A stretch of 64,000 nt of DNA, from the NCBI RefSeq assembly GCF_900156155.1, contig NZ_FTMD01000002.1, positions 62,001-126,000 of the forward strand. The letters run 5' to 3'. The notes below the pieces were generated by a model that was given only the letters and a program-made list of their open reading frames with translations, had not been told where the DNA came from and ran no database searches. Origin of the DNA: Aromatoleum tolulyticum (GTDB taxonomy: Bacteria; Pseudomonadota; Gammaproteobacteria; Burkholderiales; Rhodocyclaceae). Positions 18,570-27,437 of this stretch are shown here, one piece after another; positions within the stretch are counted from its first letter, which is position 1; the number at the start of each line of letters is the position of its first letter. A program made the translations under genes and the position numbers.

Positions 18570-20263
18570 CCGGTCACCTGCCCGGGCTCGAACCCGTACA
18601 GCTCGCGCGCTGCCTGCTCGGTGATCACGCCGTTGCGAATCTCCTCGGCGAGGAGCTTGCGGTCGCGCCGCTTCGGATCGCCGTAGCCGCCGCCGCCGCT
18701 CGCGACCTGGTGGTAGATCGTGCCCTTCGGTACGCCGGTGATCAGGTCCTTGTTCTTCGGCACGACCGTCTGCCCGTCCGGATAGTGCAAGCGGATGAAG
18801 TTCAGGCCGCCGTCGCCGCCGCCGAAGAGTCCGAACGCCGGCTCGAAGTCGCCATCGCCGAAAGTCACGAGTTGCGTGTCGTCCGATCCGATCTCGAAGA
18901 TCGTCTCGACGCCGAGCCCACCGCGCCATTCGCCGGCGCCGGCCGAGTCGGCGAGCAGCTCGTGACGGATCAGCCGGTGCGGCGTCTGCTGCTCGAACAT
19001 CTCGTAGTCCTGGTCGAGCACGCCGCCTGAAGCGTCGATCATGCCGATGTGGTCGTAGCCGTCGGTGCCGAGCATCGCGCCCGAGCCGCCCTTCAGGCCC
19101 ATGAAGCCGATGTCGACGTATTTCTCGTTGGTCTTCGGATCGATGCCGGTGGTGAGGCTCGCGAGCAGGTTGTTCCAGCCTGCCGTAACGCGCTCGGGCA
19201 TCACCGGCGCCAATGCGCGCTGGATCGCGTCGGCATTGGGCGGGCACAGGTGATTGCCGAAGGTCGTCGCCTTCGGGTAGGCCGCGTTGAGGATCGTGCC
19301 CTCCGGGATCACGATCTCGATCGGCTGCATCATGCCCTCGTTGTGCGGGATGTCGGGGTTCACCATCTGCAGCAGGGTCAGGATCGTCGCCGACGCGCTC
19401 GACGTGAAGGTGCCGTTCACGAAGCCGTTGGTCTGCGGATCGGTGCGCGAGTAGTCGAAGCGGATGGACTTGTCCTGCACCTCGATGTCGACGCGGATCG
19501 TGAATTCCGAACCGACGTGGCGCCCGTCGTAATACACGCGCCCTTCGCCGGAGTAACGGCCGTTCGGGATCTTGGCGATCTCGGCTTCCATCATCCGGCG
19601 GGTTGCGTCGAAGAGCGCCTGCTTGTGTGCGTCGTAGCTCGCCACGCCGTACTTCGAGATCAGCTCGAGGAAGCGCCGCTCGCCGACGGTGCACGCCCCC
19701 ATCTCGGCCTTCATGTCGTGCTGCACGATGTCGAGGCGCACGTTGGCGAAGATCAGGTTCCACACGTCCTTGCGCAGCTTTCCTTTCTCGACGACCTTCA
19801 CCGGCGGGATGCGCAACGCCTCCTGCCACACCTCGACCGCGTTCGGGTTGTAGCCGCCGGCGACGTTGCCGCCGATGTCGGCCTGGTGACCCTTGACCGC
19901 GGTCCAGGCGACGAGCTTGCCCTCGAAGAACACCGGCTTGAACACCGCGACGTCGTTGTTCTGGTTGCCCAGGCTGAAGACGTCGTTGTGGAAGATCACG
20001 TCGCCGGGATGCAGGTCGTCGCCGAAGTAGTCCTTGATGTACTTGCACACTGGCGCCAGAGAGAACGCGAGGATCGGCAGGTTCTCGGTCTGCTCGAGCA
20101 TGTTGCCGTCGCCGTCGTAGAGGCCCGTCACGTAGTCCTTGGCCTCGCACAGGATGGGCGAACGGGTCGTCTGCTCCATCGAGATGCTCATCTCGTCGGT
20201 GATCGAGCGGAAGGTCCGGGCGTACACGGACAGCAGGATGGGATCGATTTTCGCGGTGCTCAT
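18566..20263 (-). CDS. Hydantoinase B/oxoprolinase-type subunit (HyuB)
   Basis: A 565-residue HyuB-family protein. Characteristic stretches are SITDEMSISMEQTTRSP, GDVIFHNDVF, KGHQADIGG and ASGGGGYGDP at the C-terminus. With HyuA it forms ATP-dependent enzymes that open lactam or imide rings (5-oxoprolinase, N-methylhydantoinase, caprolactamase) or carboxylate ketones (acetone and acetophenone carboxylases). The start at 20263 is set by AAGGAGG seven bases upstream; an in-frame Met further upstream lies inside hyuA. Stop and start overlap neighbours on both sides (ATGA). Confidence 0.94.
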   Translation of the reverse strand: MSTAKIDPILLSVYARTFRSITDEMSISMEQTTRSPILCEAKDYVTGLYDGDGNMLEQTENLPILAFSLAPVCKYIKDYFGDDLHPGDVIFHNDVFSLGNQNNDVAVFKPVFFEGKLVAWTAVKGHQADIGGNVAGGYNPNAVEVWQEALRIPPVKVVEKGKLRKDVWNLIFANVRLDIVQHDMKAEMGACTVGERRFLELISKYGVASYDAHKQALFDATRRMMEAEIAKIPNGRYSGEGRVYYDGRHVGSEFTIRVDIEVQDKSIRFDYSRTDPQTNGFVNGTFTSSASATILTLLQMVNPDIPHNEGMMQPIEIVIPEGTILNAAYPKATTFGNHLCPPNADAIQRALAPVMPERVTAGWNNLLASLTTGIDPKTNEKYVDIGFMGLKGGSGAMLGTDGYDHIGMIDASGGVLDQDYEMFEQQTPHRLIRHELLADSAGAGEWRGGLGVETIFEIGSDDTQLVTFGDGDFEPAFGLFGGGDGGLNFIRLHYPDGQTVVPKNKDLITGVPKGTIYHQVASGGGGYGDPKRRDRKLLAEEIRNGVITEQAARELYGFEPGQVTG

Positions 20264-22386
20264 ACCAGCGCCTCCTTCATGTCCTTGATGCACGACGCCA
20301 CGAGGTCGGCGCGGCCCTTCTGGTACAGCGCGAACGAGCCGAGCGCATCGATGACGCAGTCGAAGGACGCCGACACGAAGATCGCCGTCGTCTCCTGCTC
20401 AATCATCGCCGGCCCCTCGATGCGGTTGCCGTGTCGCATGCGGTGGCCGTCATAGACCGGCACTTCGCGGAATTTCCGCGTCTCGGGGATATACACGGCG
20501 CGCCGGCCCTTGAGCGCGTGCGCCGCGTCCTCGCCCGCCCAGGACTCGTGGCGCGCGACTGGCTTGTCGGTGACGCCGATCGCCTGCACGCGCACGTTGA
20601 TGATCTCGACCGGCGTGTTCTCCGCTTCCAGCGAGTAGCCGTACAGGCGGTTGTGCTCGGCATGGAAGGCGCGCGCGATGCCCTGTGCGTCGCCGGCGGC
20701 GATCAGGGCCTGCGGCACGACGAAGGAGACCTCGTGGTACTGCTTCACGTAGCGACAGTCGAGCTTGACGTCGAAACGGCGGCGTCCCTCGGGGATGCGC
20801 TCCTCGTCGAGCTGACGGGCCCCGTCGGCGGCCATCGCGGTGATGATGCCCGCGAGCTTCGTCCAGTCGGCCGCGTCGAGCCGCGACACGAAAGTGCGCA
20901 CGAAATCGTGCTTGAGCTCGCTCATCAGCATGCCGAACGCACACAGCACCGAGGATTCGCGCGGCACGACCTGCAGCGGAATCTCGAGTTCCTCGCAGAT
21001 CAGGCACGAATGGATCGGGCCGGCGCCGCCCGCCGGGATGAAGGGGAACTCGCGCGGATCGAAGCCGCGCTTGATCGTCACTTCGCGCACGCCCTGCGCC
21101 ATGTTGTTGCACGCGACGCGGTACATGCCGGCCGCGGCCTCCTCGATGGACAGGCCCATCGGCTTGGCGATGTGCTCGTCGATCGCGGCGCGGGCCGCCT
21201 CGACGTCGAGCTTCATCTTGCCGCCGGCGAAGAACTCCGGGTCGAGGTAGCCCAGCACGACGTTCGCATCGGTCGTCGCCGGCAGCTTGCCGCCCTTGCC
21301 GTAGCAGGCCGGGCCGGGGTCCGCGCCGGCGCTCGCCGGGCCCATGCGCAGCAGGCCGCCTTCGTCGAGCCAGCCAATCGAGCCGCCGCCGGCACCGATG
21401 GTGTGGATGTCGAGCATCGGCAGCGCGATCTTGTGGCGCGCGATCTCGCCGTCGTTCTTGATCATCGGCGCATCGACGGCGACGGAGGCCTCGAAGCTCG
21501 TGCCGCCCATGTCGGTGATGATGCATTTGTTTTGGCCATGCACGCGCACGTAGTGCAGGCCCGCGCCAGGGCCGCCGGCAGGGCCGGACAGCAGCGTCAG
21601 CGCGGCCTTCTCGCGTGCGAGCTGCGGCGAGATCACGCCGCCGTTCGACTGCATGATCAGCAGCAGCCCGTCGAAGCCGATGCCCTTCAGGCGGCCGACG
21701 AGCTGGTCCAGGTAATGGTTCAGCTTCGGACCGACGTAGGAGTTCAATGCCGTCGTGCTGACCCGCTCGTAGAAGCGGATCGACGGCAAGAGATCCGTCG
21801 ACACCGACAGATAGGCGCCGGGCAGCTCGCGGCGCACCATGTCGGCCGCGGCCTGCTCGTGTGCGGGGTTGGCGAACGAGTTCAGGAAACAGATCGACAC
21901 CGCCTGCACGCGTTCGGTGCGAAAGAGTTCGATCGCGCTTCGCACCGCGTCGAGGTCGAGCGCCGCGGCCTCGTTGCCGTCACGGTCGACCCGCCCGGGA
22001 ATGCCCGCCCGCAGGTAGCGCGGCACCAGCGGCTTCACGTTGGTGTAGCGGTTGTTGTATTGCTCCTCGCGCACGCCGCGGCGCATCTCCAGCGCGTCGC
22101 GCACCCCTTCGGTCGTCAGCAGGCCGCTCTTCGCGCCGGTGCCCGTCAGGGTCGCGTTGGTCGTCACCGTCGTGCCGTGCACGATCGTGGCTATCGTCGG
22201 CGCGAACGCTTCGAGCGTCATCGGCGGATGCATGCTCGCGGCGATCTCGGCGAGCCCGTTGACGACCGCGATCGAGGGGTCGGACGGCGTCGACAAGGTC
22301 TTGAAGATGGCCGGTTCGGCACCGTCGCGGGTAACGACGAAATCGGTGAAGGTGCCGCCGACGTCGATTCCGATTTTCAATGTCAT
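20260..22386 (-). CDS. Hydantoinase A/oxoprolinase-type ATP-binding subunit (HyuA)
   Basis: A 708-residue HyuA-family protein. The N-terminal phosphate loop IGIDVGGTFTDF and later DMGGTSFE and GAGGGSIGW are the ATP-binding elements of the hydantoinase/oxoprolinase superfamily; TIVHGTTVTTNA is also typical. It phosphorylates a carbonyl or activates bicarbonate with ATP, and HyuB completes lactam hydrolysis or carboxylation. No third small subunit as in acetone carboxylase is present, which slightly favours the ring-opening type. The start shares one base with the stop of the ligase gene (TGATG). Confidence 0.94.
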   Translation of the reverse strand: MTLKIGIDVGGTFTDFVVTRDGAEPAIFKTLSTPSDPSIAVVNGLAEIAASMHPPMTLEAFAPTIATIVHGTTVTTNATLTGTGAKSGLLTTEGVRDALEMRRGVREEQYNNRYTNVKPLVPRYLRAGIPGRVDRDGNEAAALDLDAVRSAIELFRTERVQAVSICFLNSFANPAHEQAAADMVRRELPGAYLSVSTDLLPSIRFYERVSTTALNSYVGPKLNHYLDQLVGRLKGIGFDGLLLIMQSNGGVISPQLAREKAALTLLSGPAGGPGAGLHYVRVHGQNKCIITDMGGTSFEASVAVDAPMIKNDGEIARHKIALPMLDIHTIGAGGGSIGWLDEGGLLRMGPASAGADPGPACYGKGGKLPATTDANVVLGYLDPEFFAGGKMKLDVEAARAAIDEHIAKPMGLSIEEAAAGMYRVACNNMAQGVREVTIKRGFDPREFPFIPAGGAGPIHSCLICEELEIPLQVVPRESSVLCAFGMLMSELKHDFVRTFVSRLDAADWTKLAGIITAMAADGARQLDEERIPEGRRRFDVKLDCRYVKQYHEVSFVVPQALIAAGDAQGIARAFHAEHNRLYGYSLEAENTPVEIINVRVQAIGVTDKPVARHESWAGEDAAHALKGRRAVYIPETRKFREVPVYDGHRMRHGNRIEGPAMIEQETTAIFVSASFDCVIDALGSFALYQKGRADLVASCIKDMKEALV

Positions 22387-23918
22387 CAGATGTGCTCCAT
22401 GAACGTTTTGCGCGCGACCAGACGCCGCACTTCGTCCTTGCGGACCTTGCCCAGCGCCGTGCGCGGGAGTTCGTCGATGAACAACACTTCCTTGGGCAAC
22501 TTGTAGCGGGCGATTCGGCCGTCGAGGAGCCCGAGCACGCCGCCGGCATCGAGGGTCGAGCCTTCGTGCGTGACGATGACCGCAACCACGCATTCGCCCC
22601 AACGCTCGTCCGGGCGCCCGACGACGGCGACTTCGGCGATGTCGGGCGACTCCATGAGGAGGTTCTCGATCTCGGCCGGATAGATGTTCTCGCCGCCGGA
22701 GATGATCATTTCCTTCTTGCGGCCGTCGACCCACAGCCAGCCGTCGGCATCGAAATGGCCCATGTCGCCGGTGTGGAACCAGCCGTCCCGCAGCGCCTCG
22801 GAGGTCGCCTGGGGGTTGTTCCAGTAGCCCGCCATCACGTTCGGCCCGCGCACGAGGATCTCGCCGCTGACGCCCGTCTTCGCGTCCGCGCCGCCTTCGC
22901 CCGAAACGCGAACGCTGCAGTGGCGTGCCGGACGTCCCGCCGAACCGGCGTGCGCGTACGCGTCGGCAGCCTTCACATAGGCCGCGATCGGGCTGGTTTC
23001 GGTCGAGCCGTAGATCTGCACGAGGGGGATGCCGCGTTCGTGCACCGCGCGGAAGAGCCTGTCGGGCACGATCGTCGAGCCCGTCGTGATCATCCGCAGG
23101 CGCGAGAGATCCGCGGTCGGCCAGCGGGGATGTGCCACCATTGCCTCGATCTGCGCCGGTACGAGGACGGTCAGCGTGATGCGCTCCGCCTCGATCGCAT
23201 CGAAGGTCTCATCGACGTCGAATCGCGGGTGCAGGACGACGGTGGCGCCGCGCGACAGGGCGGGGGTCGTCTGGTTGTTGAGCCCGCCGACGTGGAACAG
23301 CGGCAGCGTCGTCAGGACGCGGTCGTCACTCGTGAGCCCGTGCAGATCGGCGCTGTTCGCGGCGTTCCACGCGAGCGCGTCCTGGGTCAGGAGCGCGCCT
23401 TTCGCCTTGCCGGTGGTACCGGACGTGTAACAGATCAACAAGGGCGTGTCGGGGCCGACCCGCGGGTCAGGCGCCACGGGCTCGCCGCCGCGCTCCATCA
23501 GCTCGTCGAAGGCGATCCAGCCCTGCGGCGGGGTGCCGAACGCAACGAGCGGCACCGCACCGAGCGCTTCCCGGAAGGCGTCGATCTGCCCGACGAAGCG
23601 CGGTTCCACGAGCAGCACCTTCGGCGGACAGTCTGCGAGCAATTGCCGGTGCTCGGGGCCCGCGAGCCGCCAGTTCAGTGGCATGAAAAGCGCGCCCAGA
23701 CGAGCGCAGGCGAACAGCGTCGTGAGCGCTTCCGGACGGTTGTAGGCGAGAAACGCGACGCAGTCGCCGCGCTCCACGCCCGACACGCGGAGCGCCGACG
23801 CGAGCCGATCGATCTCGGCGGCGAACGCCGCGTACGTCAGGTCGCGCTCCGGAAAGCGGATCGCCGTCCTGTCGGGCGCGAGCCCGGCCTGACGGACGAT
23901 CCATTCGGACAAGTCCAT
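22386..23918 (-). CDS. AMP-forming acyl-CoA synthetase (class I adenylate-forming)
   Basis: About 510 residues with the adenylate-forming signatures: P-loop YTSGTTGKAKG near residue 165, YGSTETSP, GEILVRGPNVMAGYW, WFHTGDMG, RKKEMIISGGENIYPAEIE and a C-terminal PRTALGKVRKDEV with the catalytic Lys. It makes an acyl-CoA from a free acid, ATP and CoA. Two Met codons lie two residues apart; the second (23918) is chosen because GGAGGAGG sits seven bases upstream of it and would be almost touching the first. It resembles fatty-acid/dicarboxylate-type ligases, but the substrate pocket cannot be read reliably. Confidence 0.93.
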   Translation of the reverse strand: MDLSEWIVRQAGLAPDRTAIRFPERDLTYAAFAAEIDRLASALRVSGVERGDCVAFLAYNRPEALTTLFACARLGALFMPLNWRLAGPEHRQLLADCPPKVLLVEPRFVGQIDAFREALGAVPLVAFGTPPQGWIAFDELMERGGEPVAPDPRVGPDTPLLICYTSGTTGKAKGALLTQDALAWNAANSADLHGLTSDDRVLTTLPLFHVGGLNNQTTPALSRGATVVLHPRFDVDETFDAIEAERITLTVLVPAQIEAMVAHPRWPTADLSRLRMITTGSTIVPDRLFRAVHERGIPLVQIYGSTETSPIAAYVKAADAYAHAGSAGRPARHCSVRVSGEGGADAKTGVSGEILVRGPNVMAGYWNNPQATSEALRDGWFHTGDMGHFDADGWLWVDGRKKEMIISGGENIYPAEIENLLMESPDIAEVAVVGRPDERWGECVVAVIVTHEGSTLDAGGVLGLLDGRIARYKLPKEVLFIDELPRTALGKVRKDEVRRLVARKTFMEHI

Positions 23919-24062
23919 CCCCATTCCTCCTCCAGGTTCGGTCACGGACGCTTTGCGCGCCTCTTCTGACTCGTTTGAATCCGGTTGGGGATGCTGCATC
24001 CGTGCGCTTTTGCGCCTCTCGTGTCTCCCTTTGGCGGGGAGGCGGTGATCCTTTCCTGCCGT

Positions 24063-24096
24063 GCGCCGCGCCTCCCTTCGAAAAGGGGCGCGGCGC
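24063..24096 (-). other. Strong intra-operon stem-loop
   Basis: GCGCCGCGCC (24063-24072) pairs exactly with GGCGCGGCGC (24087-24096), with further pairing of CCTT and AAGG inside the loop. It begins 10 bases after the thiolase stop, in the 187-bp gap before the ligase gene, and has no T-run. It could lower downstream expression, stabilise the upstream message or end part of the transcripts. Confidence 0.5.
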
Positions 24097-24105
24097 TTGC
24101 AACGC

Positions 24106-25314
24106 TTACCGGTCGCCGACCTCGATGACGACCGCCATCGCCGTGTCGCCGGCGGCGCATCCGGTGAAGAGGCCGAGGCCACCCCCACGCAGCGCGAGTT
24201 CCTCGATCAATTCGATAATCGCGCGCGTGCCCATGGGTGCCTGCGGATGACCCCAGACGAGCGAGCAGCCGAAGTTGTTCATCGCATCGAGCTTCGCGCC
24301 GGTCTCGCGCGCAAAGACGATGTCGTTGACCGCGAACGGGTTATGGGTCTTGATTGCCGTCATGTCGGCGACGTCGAGTCCGGCCTGGCCGAGCGCACGG
24401 CGCGCGGCGGGGATCATCGCCTCGGGCATGTACGCGAGCTCTGTGCGGGCGAGGCCGAAGCCGCGAAGCCGCACGGCGATCGCCGGATCCTTCGACAGCG
24501 CTTTCGCCTGCTCGGGCGTGGTCACAACGATCGCCGCATTGCCGTCCGCCGGATGCGTCTGGCCGCCGAAGGTGACCGTTCCACCTTCCATGACGGGCTT
24601 CAGCTTCGCGAGGCCGGCGGCCGTCGAGTGGGACACGCCCTCGTCGCCGTCGAGCGTGCCCGCGATCTTGCGGAAATCGGCGCTCGGCACGTCAAAGGGC
24701 AGGGTCATGAAGCGGCGCAGGAAGGCGGAGTCGTCCTTCAGCGCGTCGGCGTATTGCGCCTCGCGTCGCAGCACGAGCTCGTGCTGCTGCGAGGTCGCGA
24801 CACCATGCCTCGCGGCGACGTTCTCCGCCGTCTGCACCATTGAGTGGCCGCCGAGCGGGTCGCAGCCGAAGTTGTCGAGCACCCAGTCCTCGGACGAACC
24901 GGTGCCGCCGGGGCCGCGCGGATTCGGGTAGTAGAGATGCGGGCCGTTAGACGTGCGGTCGCAGTTCACCACGAGCGCCACCTCGGACAGACCGGCTTCG
25001 ATCTCCTGCGCCGCGGCAAGCAGCGTGCGCACGCCGGTCGCGCACGCCTGCATCATCGTCGGCCCGCCCGCGCGGGTCGCGCCGATCAGTCCCGCGAGCC
25101 AGGGCAGGCCGTAGAACGCGTGCTGCTGCGGCACGGAGAATCCCAGGACGCCGTAGTCGATCGTCTGCGAGTCGATGTTCCGTTTCGCAAGCTCGTTCTT
25201 CGCCACATGGGCGGCGAAGCGAACGCTGTGCAGCGACGCGAAGCTGCCCTGCCAGCGCGCGAACGGCGTGCTCCAGTAGGCACCGTACGGGATTTCTGCC
25301 GTGTAACGGGTCAT
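24106..25314 (-). CDS. Thiolase family protein (acetyl-CoA acyltransferase, SCP2-like type)
   Basis: A 402-residue thiolase. The acyl-accepting cysteine is Cys91 in MMQACATGVRT; THNPFAVND, WGHPQAPMGTR and the second cysteine in TGCAAGD are the later active-site loops. These deviate from the NEAFA and CxGGG forms of standard thiolases and resemble SCP2-thiolase-like and benzoylsuccinyl-CoA thiolase proteins, several of which need a small zinc-ribbon/OB partner. It would cleave the 3-oxoacyl-CoA of the pathway with CoA. It lies 55 bases after the GntR gene in the same direction. Confidence 0.9.
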   Translation of the reverse strand: MTRYTAEIPYGAYWSTPFARWQGSFASLHSVRFAAHVAKNELAKRNIDSQTIDYGVLGFSVPQQHAFYGLPWLAGLIGATRAGGPTMMQACATGVRTLLAAAQEIEAGLSEVALVVNCDRTSNGPHLYYPNPRGPGGTGSSEDWVLDNFGCDPLGGHSMVQTAENVAARHGVATSQQHELVLRREAQYADALKDDSAFLRRFMTLPFDVPSADFRKIAGTLDGDEGVSHSTAAGLAKLKPVMEGGTVTFGGQTHPADGNAAIVVTTPEQAKALSKDPAIAVRLRGFGLARTELAYMPEAMIPAARRALGQAGLDVADMTAIKTHNPFAVNDIVFARETGAKLDAMNNFGCSLVWGHPQAPMGTRAIIELIEELALRGGGLGLFTGCAAGDTAMAVVIEVGDR

Positions 25315-25369
25315 CGTCTGCGGTCTCCGGGATTTTTTCTGTTAGCGCCCGAACAGCCGGCTGGCAGGA

Positions 25370-26053
25370 TCAGGCCGGGCCGTCTTCGTTGAGGCCGACG
25401 GCGGCGATGAACGCCCGCTTCGCCTCGACCAGATGTTCGAGCATGGCCGTGGCAGCAGTGTCGCCGTCACCGGCGGCCAGCGCGGACGAGATGCGATTCA
25501 GGCCGCGCAGCACGATCGTGCGGATCTCGGGATCATCGAGCGTCAGCGTGCGGATGCGCTGCATGTGGTCGGCGTACTGTTCGACGATCCGCACGAGCCG
25601 CGGATTCGGCACCAGGGCGAGCCATGCCGCACGGAAGCAGATCGTCGCTTCACGGAAGGCTGCGGCGTCGCCGGCCTTGTGGGCGCGTACGATTGCCGCG
25701 AGCGCGTCCTCGATGCCACGGCGGAGCTCGGGCGAGCGCGTCAGCGGTGCGATGCTGCGGATTGCGGCCGGTTCGATGAGGAAGCGGATCTCGTAGATGT
25801 CGTTGACGTCCTGCAGCGTCAGCGACGGCACGACGAAGCTGCGGTTGTCGGAGACGAGCAGTCCTTCGCTTGCGAGGCGCCGCAGCGCTTCGCGTACGGG
25901 GGTGCGCGAGACGCCGAGCTTTTCGGCGAGCTGGACTTCCTGCAGCGGCTGGCCGGCGACGATCTGACCACTTCGAAGGTGATCGCGCAAGGTGTGATAG
26001 ACCCGTTCACCGAGAGCGAGGGGGCGTTCGACGGGCTGAAGCGTGGAGACCAT
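25370..26053 (-). CDS. GntR-family (FadR/VanR subfamily) transcription regulator
   Basis: A 227-residue regulator. The N-terminal winged helix has LGERVYHTLRDHLRSGQIVAGQPLQEVQ and LGVSRTPVREALRRL, diagnostic of GntR; the all-helical C-terminal domain (DVNDIYEIRFLIEP onwards) is of the FCD type that binds carboxylate or acyl effectors, often through a metal. It heads the minus-strand operon. A perfect TACTGTATACAGTA palindrome lies about 50 bases upstream, and an 11-bp copy precedes the divergent dehydrogenase/hydratase gene, so it probably represses both operons until a pathway acid or acyl-CoA binds. Confidence 0.94.
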   Translation of the reverse strand: MVSTLQPVERPLALGERVYHTLRDHLRSGQIVAGQPLQEVQLAEKLGVSRTPVREALRRLASEGLLVSDNRSFVVPSLTLQDVNDIYEIRFLIEPAAIRSIAPLTRSPELRRGIEDALAAIVRAHKAGDAAAFREATICFRAAWLALVPNPRLVRIVEQYADHMQRIRTLTLDDPEIRTIVLRGLNRISSALAAGDGDTAATAMLEHLVEAKRAFIAAVGLNEDGPA

Positions 26054-26105
26054 TTTTCTGGAGCCTTTGATGTTCGTTGTTTGCAGCGGCTTTCGAGTTA
26101 ATGTG

Positions 26106-26119
26106 TACTGTATACAGTA
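26106..26119. promoter_or_regulatory. Probable GntR operator, perfect 14-bp palindrome
   Basis: TACTGTATACAGTA reads the same on both strands and lies 52 bases before the gntR start codon. The core TGTATACA is the kind of site bound by FadR-subfamily GntR proteins. An 11-bp identical copy (TACTGTATACA) occurs at 27280-27290. Confidence 0.75.
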
Positions 26120-26287
26120 TTTTTTAGGGTGTAAAGTGTTCTTTGCGTCATCGGACGGGGACGAGCTTCCGCCGGGAATTCTCGGATCCGGCGATCGAAG
26201 TCCGCCGACGCTGGAAGCCGTTGCAGCAGTTTGCCGCCACGGCGACGGCTTGGCTATGATGGATATCCAATCAATCGGGTGACGCGC

Positions 26288-27202
26288 ATGAGCCTGGATG
26301 CCTGCCATGAAGAAGAGCGCCGCGGCCCGGACGTCGAGGCCGCGATCCTCCGCCTCGCGCGGGAGGAGCCCGGGCTGGGCCAGGCCGCGGTCTCCGCGCG
26401 CCTGCGGCGGGAGGGATTTGCCATTTCCCCGTCGGGGGTGCGTTACATATGGCAGAAGCACGACCTCGAGACCGCCGTGAAGCGATTGCGGATGATCGCG
26501 CAGTCGTCCCGCGAGGGCGTCGGGGCGCTTACCGATACGCAGCGCGGATTGCTGGAGCGGGGGGCTGTCGCCGCGCAGCTCGTGGCCGGTGACGCCGCCA
26601 CGGTCGGCGAGCCGCTCGACCGTCGTCAGGTGATCCTCGACGCGGCGGCGGCGCTCTTTGCGGAGCAGGGCTACGACAGCACTTCCATTCGTGACATCGC
26701 CAGCCGGGTCGGTCTCTTGCCCGGGTCGATCTACCACTATTTCGCGTCGAAGGATGAGCTCTATCTCGCCGTGCACGGGGAAGGCTTCCGACGCCTGATG
26801 GCCGCCGTCGCCGAGGCGTTGACCAGTGCGAGCAATCCATGGGAGCGACTCACCCGCGTTTGCCAGGTCCACATCGCGGCGATCACCAGCGGCACCTACA
26901 TCGACCGCGTCACCGGCCACAGCCTCGCAATGACGGGCAACGCGGAACTCTTTGCAAAGATCCGGCCGATGCGCGAAGCCTACGAGAACGTCTACCGCGG
27001 GCTCATCGATGAGTTGCCGCTCGCACCGCATGCCGACCGCAGCCTGCTGCGGCTGATGCTCCTGAGTTTTCTCAACTGGATTCACGTCTGGTACCGCCAG
27101 GGCCGGCGCTCTCCCGACGAGATCGCCGCGGCCATGGTGGATACGCTGCGGCGTGGGGTGGAATCGCCCGGCGCTGCGATGAAATCTCCATCGTCTTCCT
27201 GA
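26288..27202 (+). CDS. TetR-family regulator with an additional N-terminal HTH domain
   Basis: A 304-residue protein with two DNA-binding modules. Residues about 14-70 (VEAAILRLAREEPGLGQAAV, then SPSGVRYIWQKHDLET and KRLR) resemble the helix-turn-helix at the N-terminus of IS481-type integrases and related regulators. Residues about 112-160 (RRQVILDAAAALFAEQGYDS, then IRDIASRVGLLPGSIYHYF) are a standard TetR HTH, followed by a helical ligand domain. Typical TetR proteins are near 200 residues, so the extra domain is real length. It is transcribed divergently from gntR and upstream of the dehydrogenase/hydratase gene. An acyl-CoA or aromatic effector is likely. Confidence 0.88.
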   Translation: MSLDACHEEERRGPDVEAAILRLAREEPGLGQAAVSARLRREGFAISPSGVRYIWQKHDLETAVKRLRMIAQSSREGVGALTDTQRGLLERGAVAAQLVAGDAATVGEPLDRRQVILDAAAALFAEQGYDSTSIRDIASRVGLLPGSIYHYFASKDELYLAVHGEGFRRLMAAVAEALTSASNPWERLTRVCQVHIAAITSGTYIDRVTGHSLAMTGNAELFAKIRPMREAYENVYRGLIDELPLAPHADRSLLRLMLLSFLNWIHVWYRQGRRSPDEIAAAMVDTLRRGVESPGAAMKSPSSS

Positions 27203-27279
27203 AAGTAGCCGTCGATCGTGTTACGGCCCCGTGTCATGCAGCCCCGGAAGCGGTTGCTTTTTTTCATGAATACACTGGA

Positions 27280-27290
27280 TACTGTATACA
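27280..27290. promoter_or_regulatory. Second copy of the TACTGTATACA operator
   Basis: TACTGTATACA, identical over 11 bases to the palindrome before gntR, within ATACTGTATACAT. It lies about 150 bases before the dehydrogenase/hydratase start, in the promoter region of the plus-strand operon, and so ties that operon to the GntR regulator. Confidence 0.7.
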
Positions 27291-27437
27291 TCAAAAGACA
27301 AACGGCGGCAGGACTGCGCCGATCGCCCTGAACGGGTGCCCCAGAGGAGTTCGCCGGCCGGTGCCGTATGGCCGACCGATAAGGATGCGCGCCGCACCGA
27401 CGGCCCGCCGCTTGAGACTACCGAAGGAGGCTCCCTG

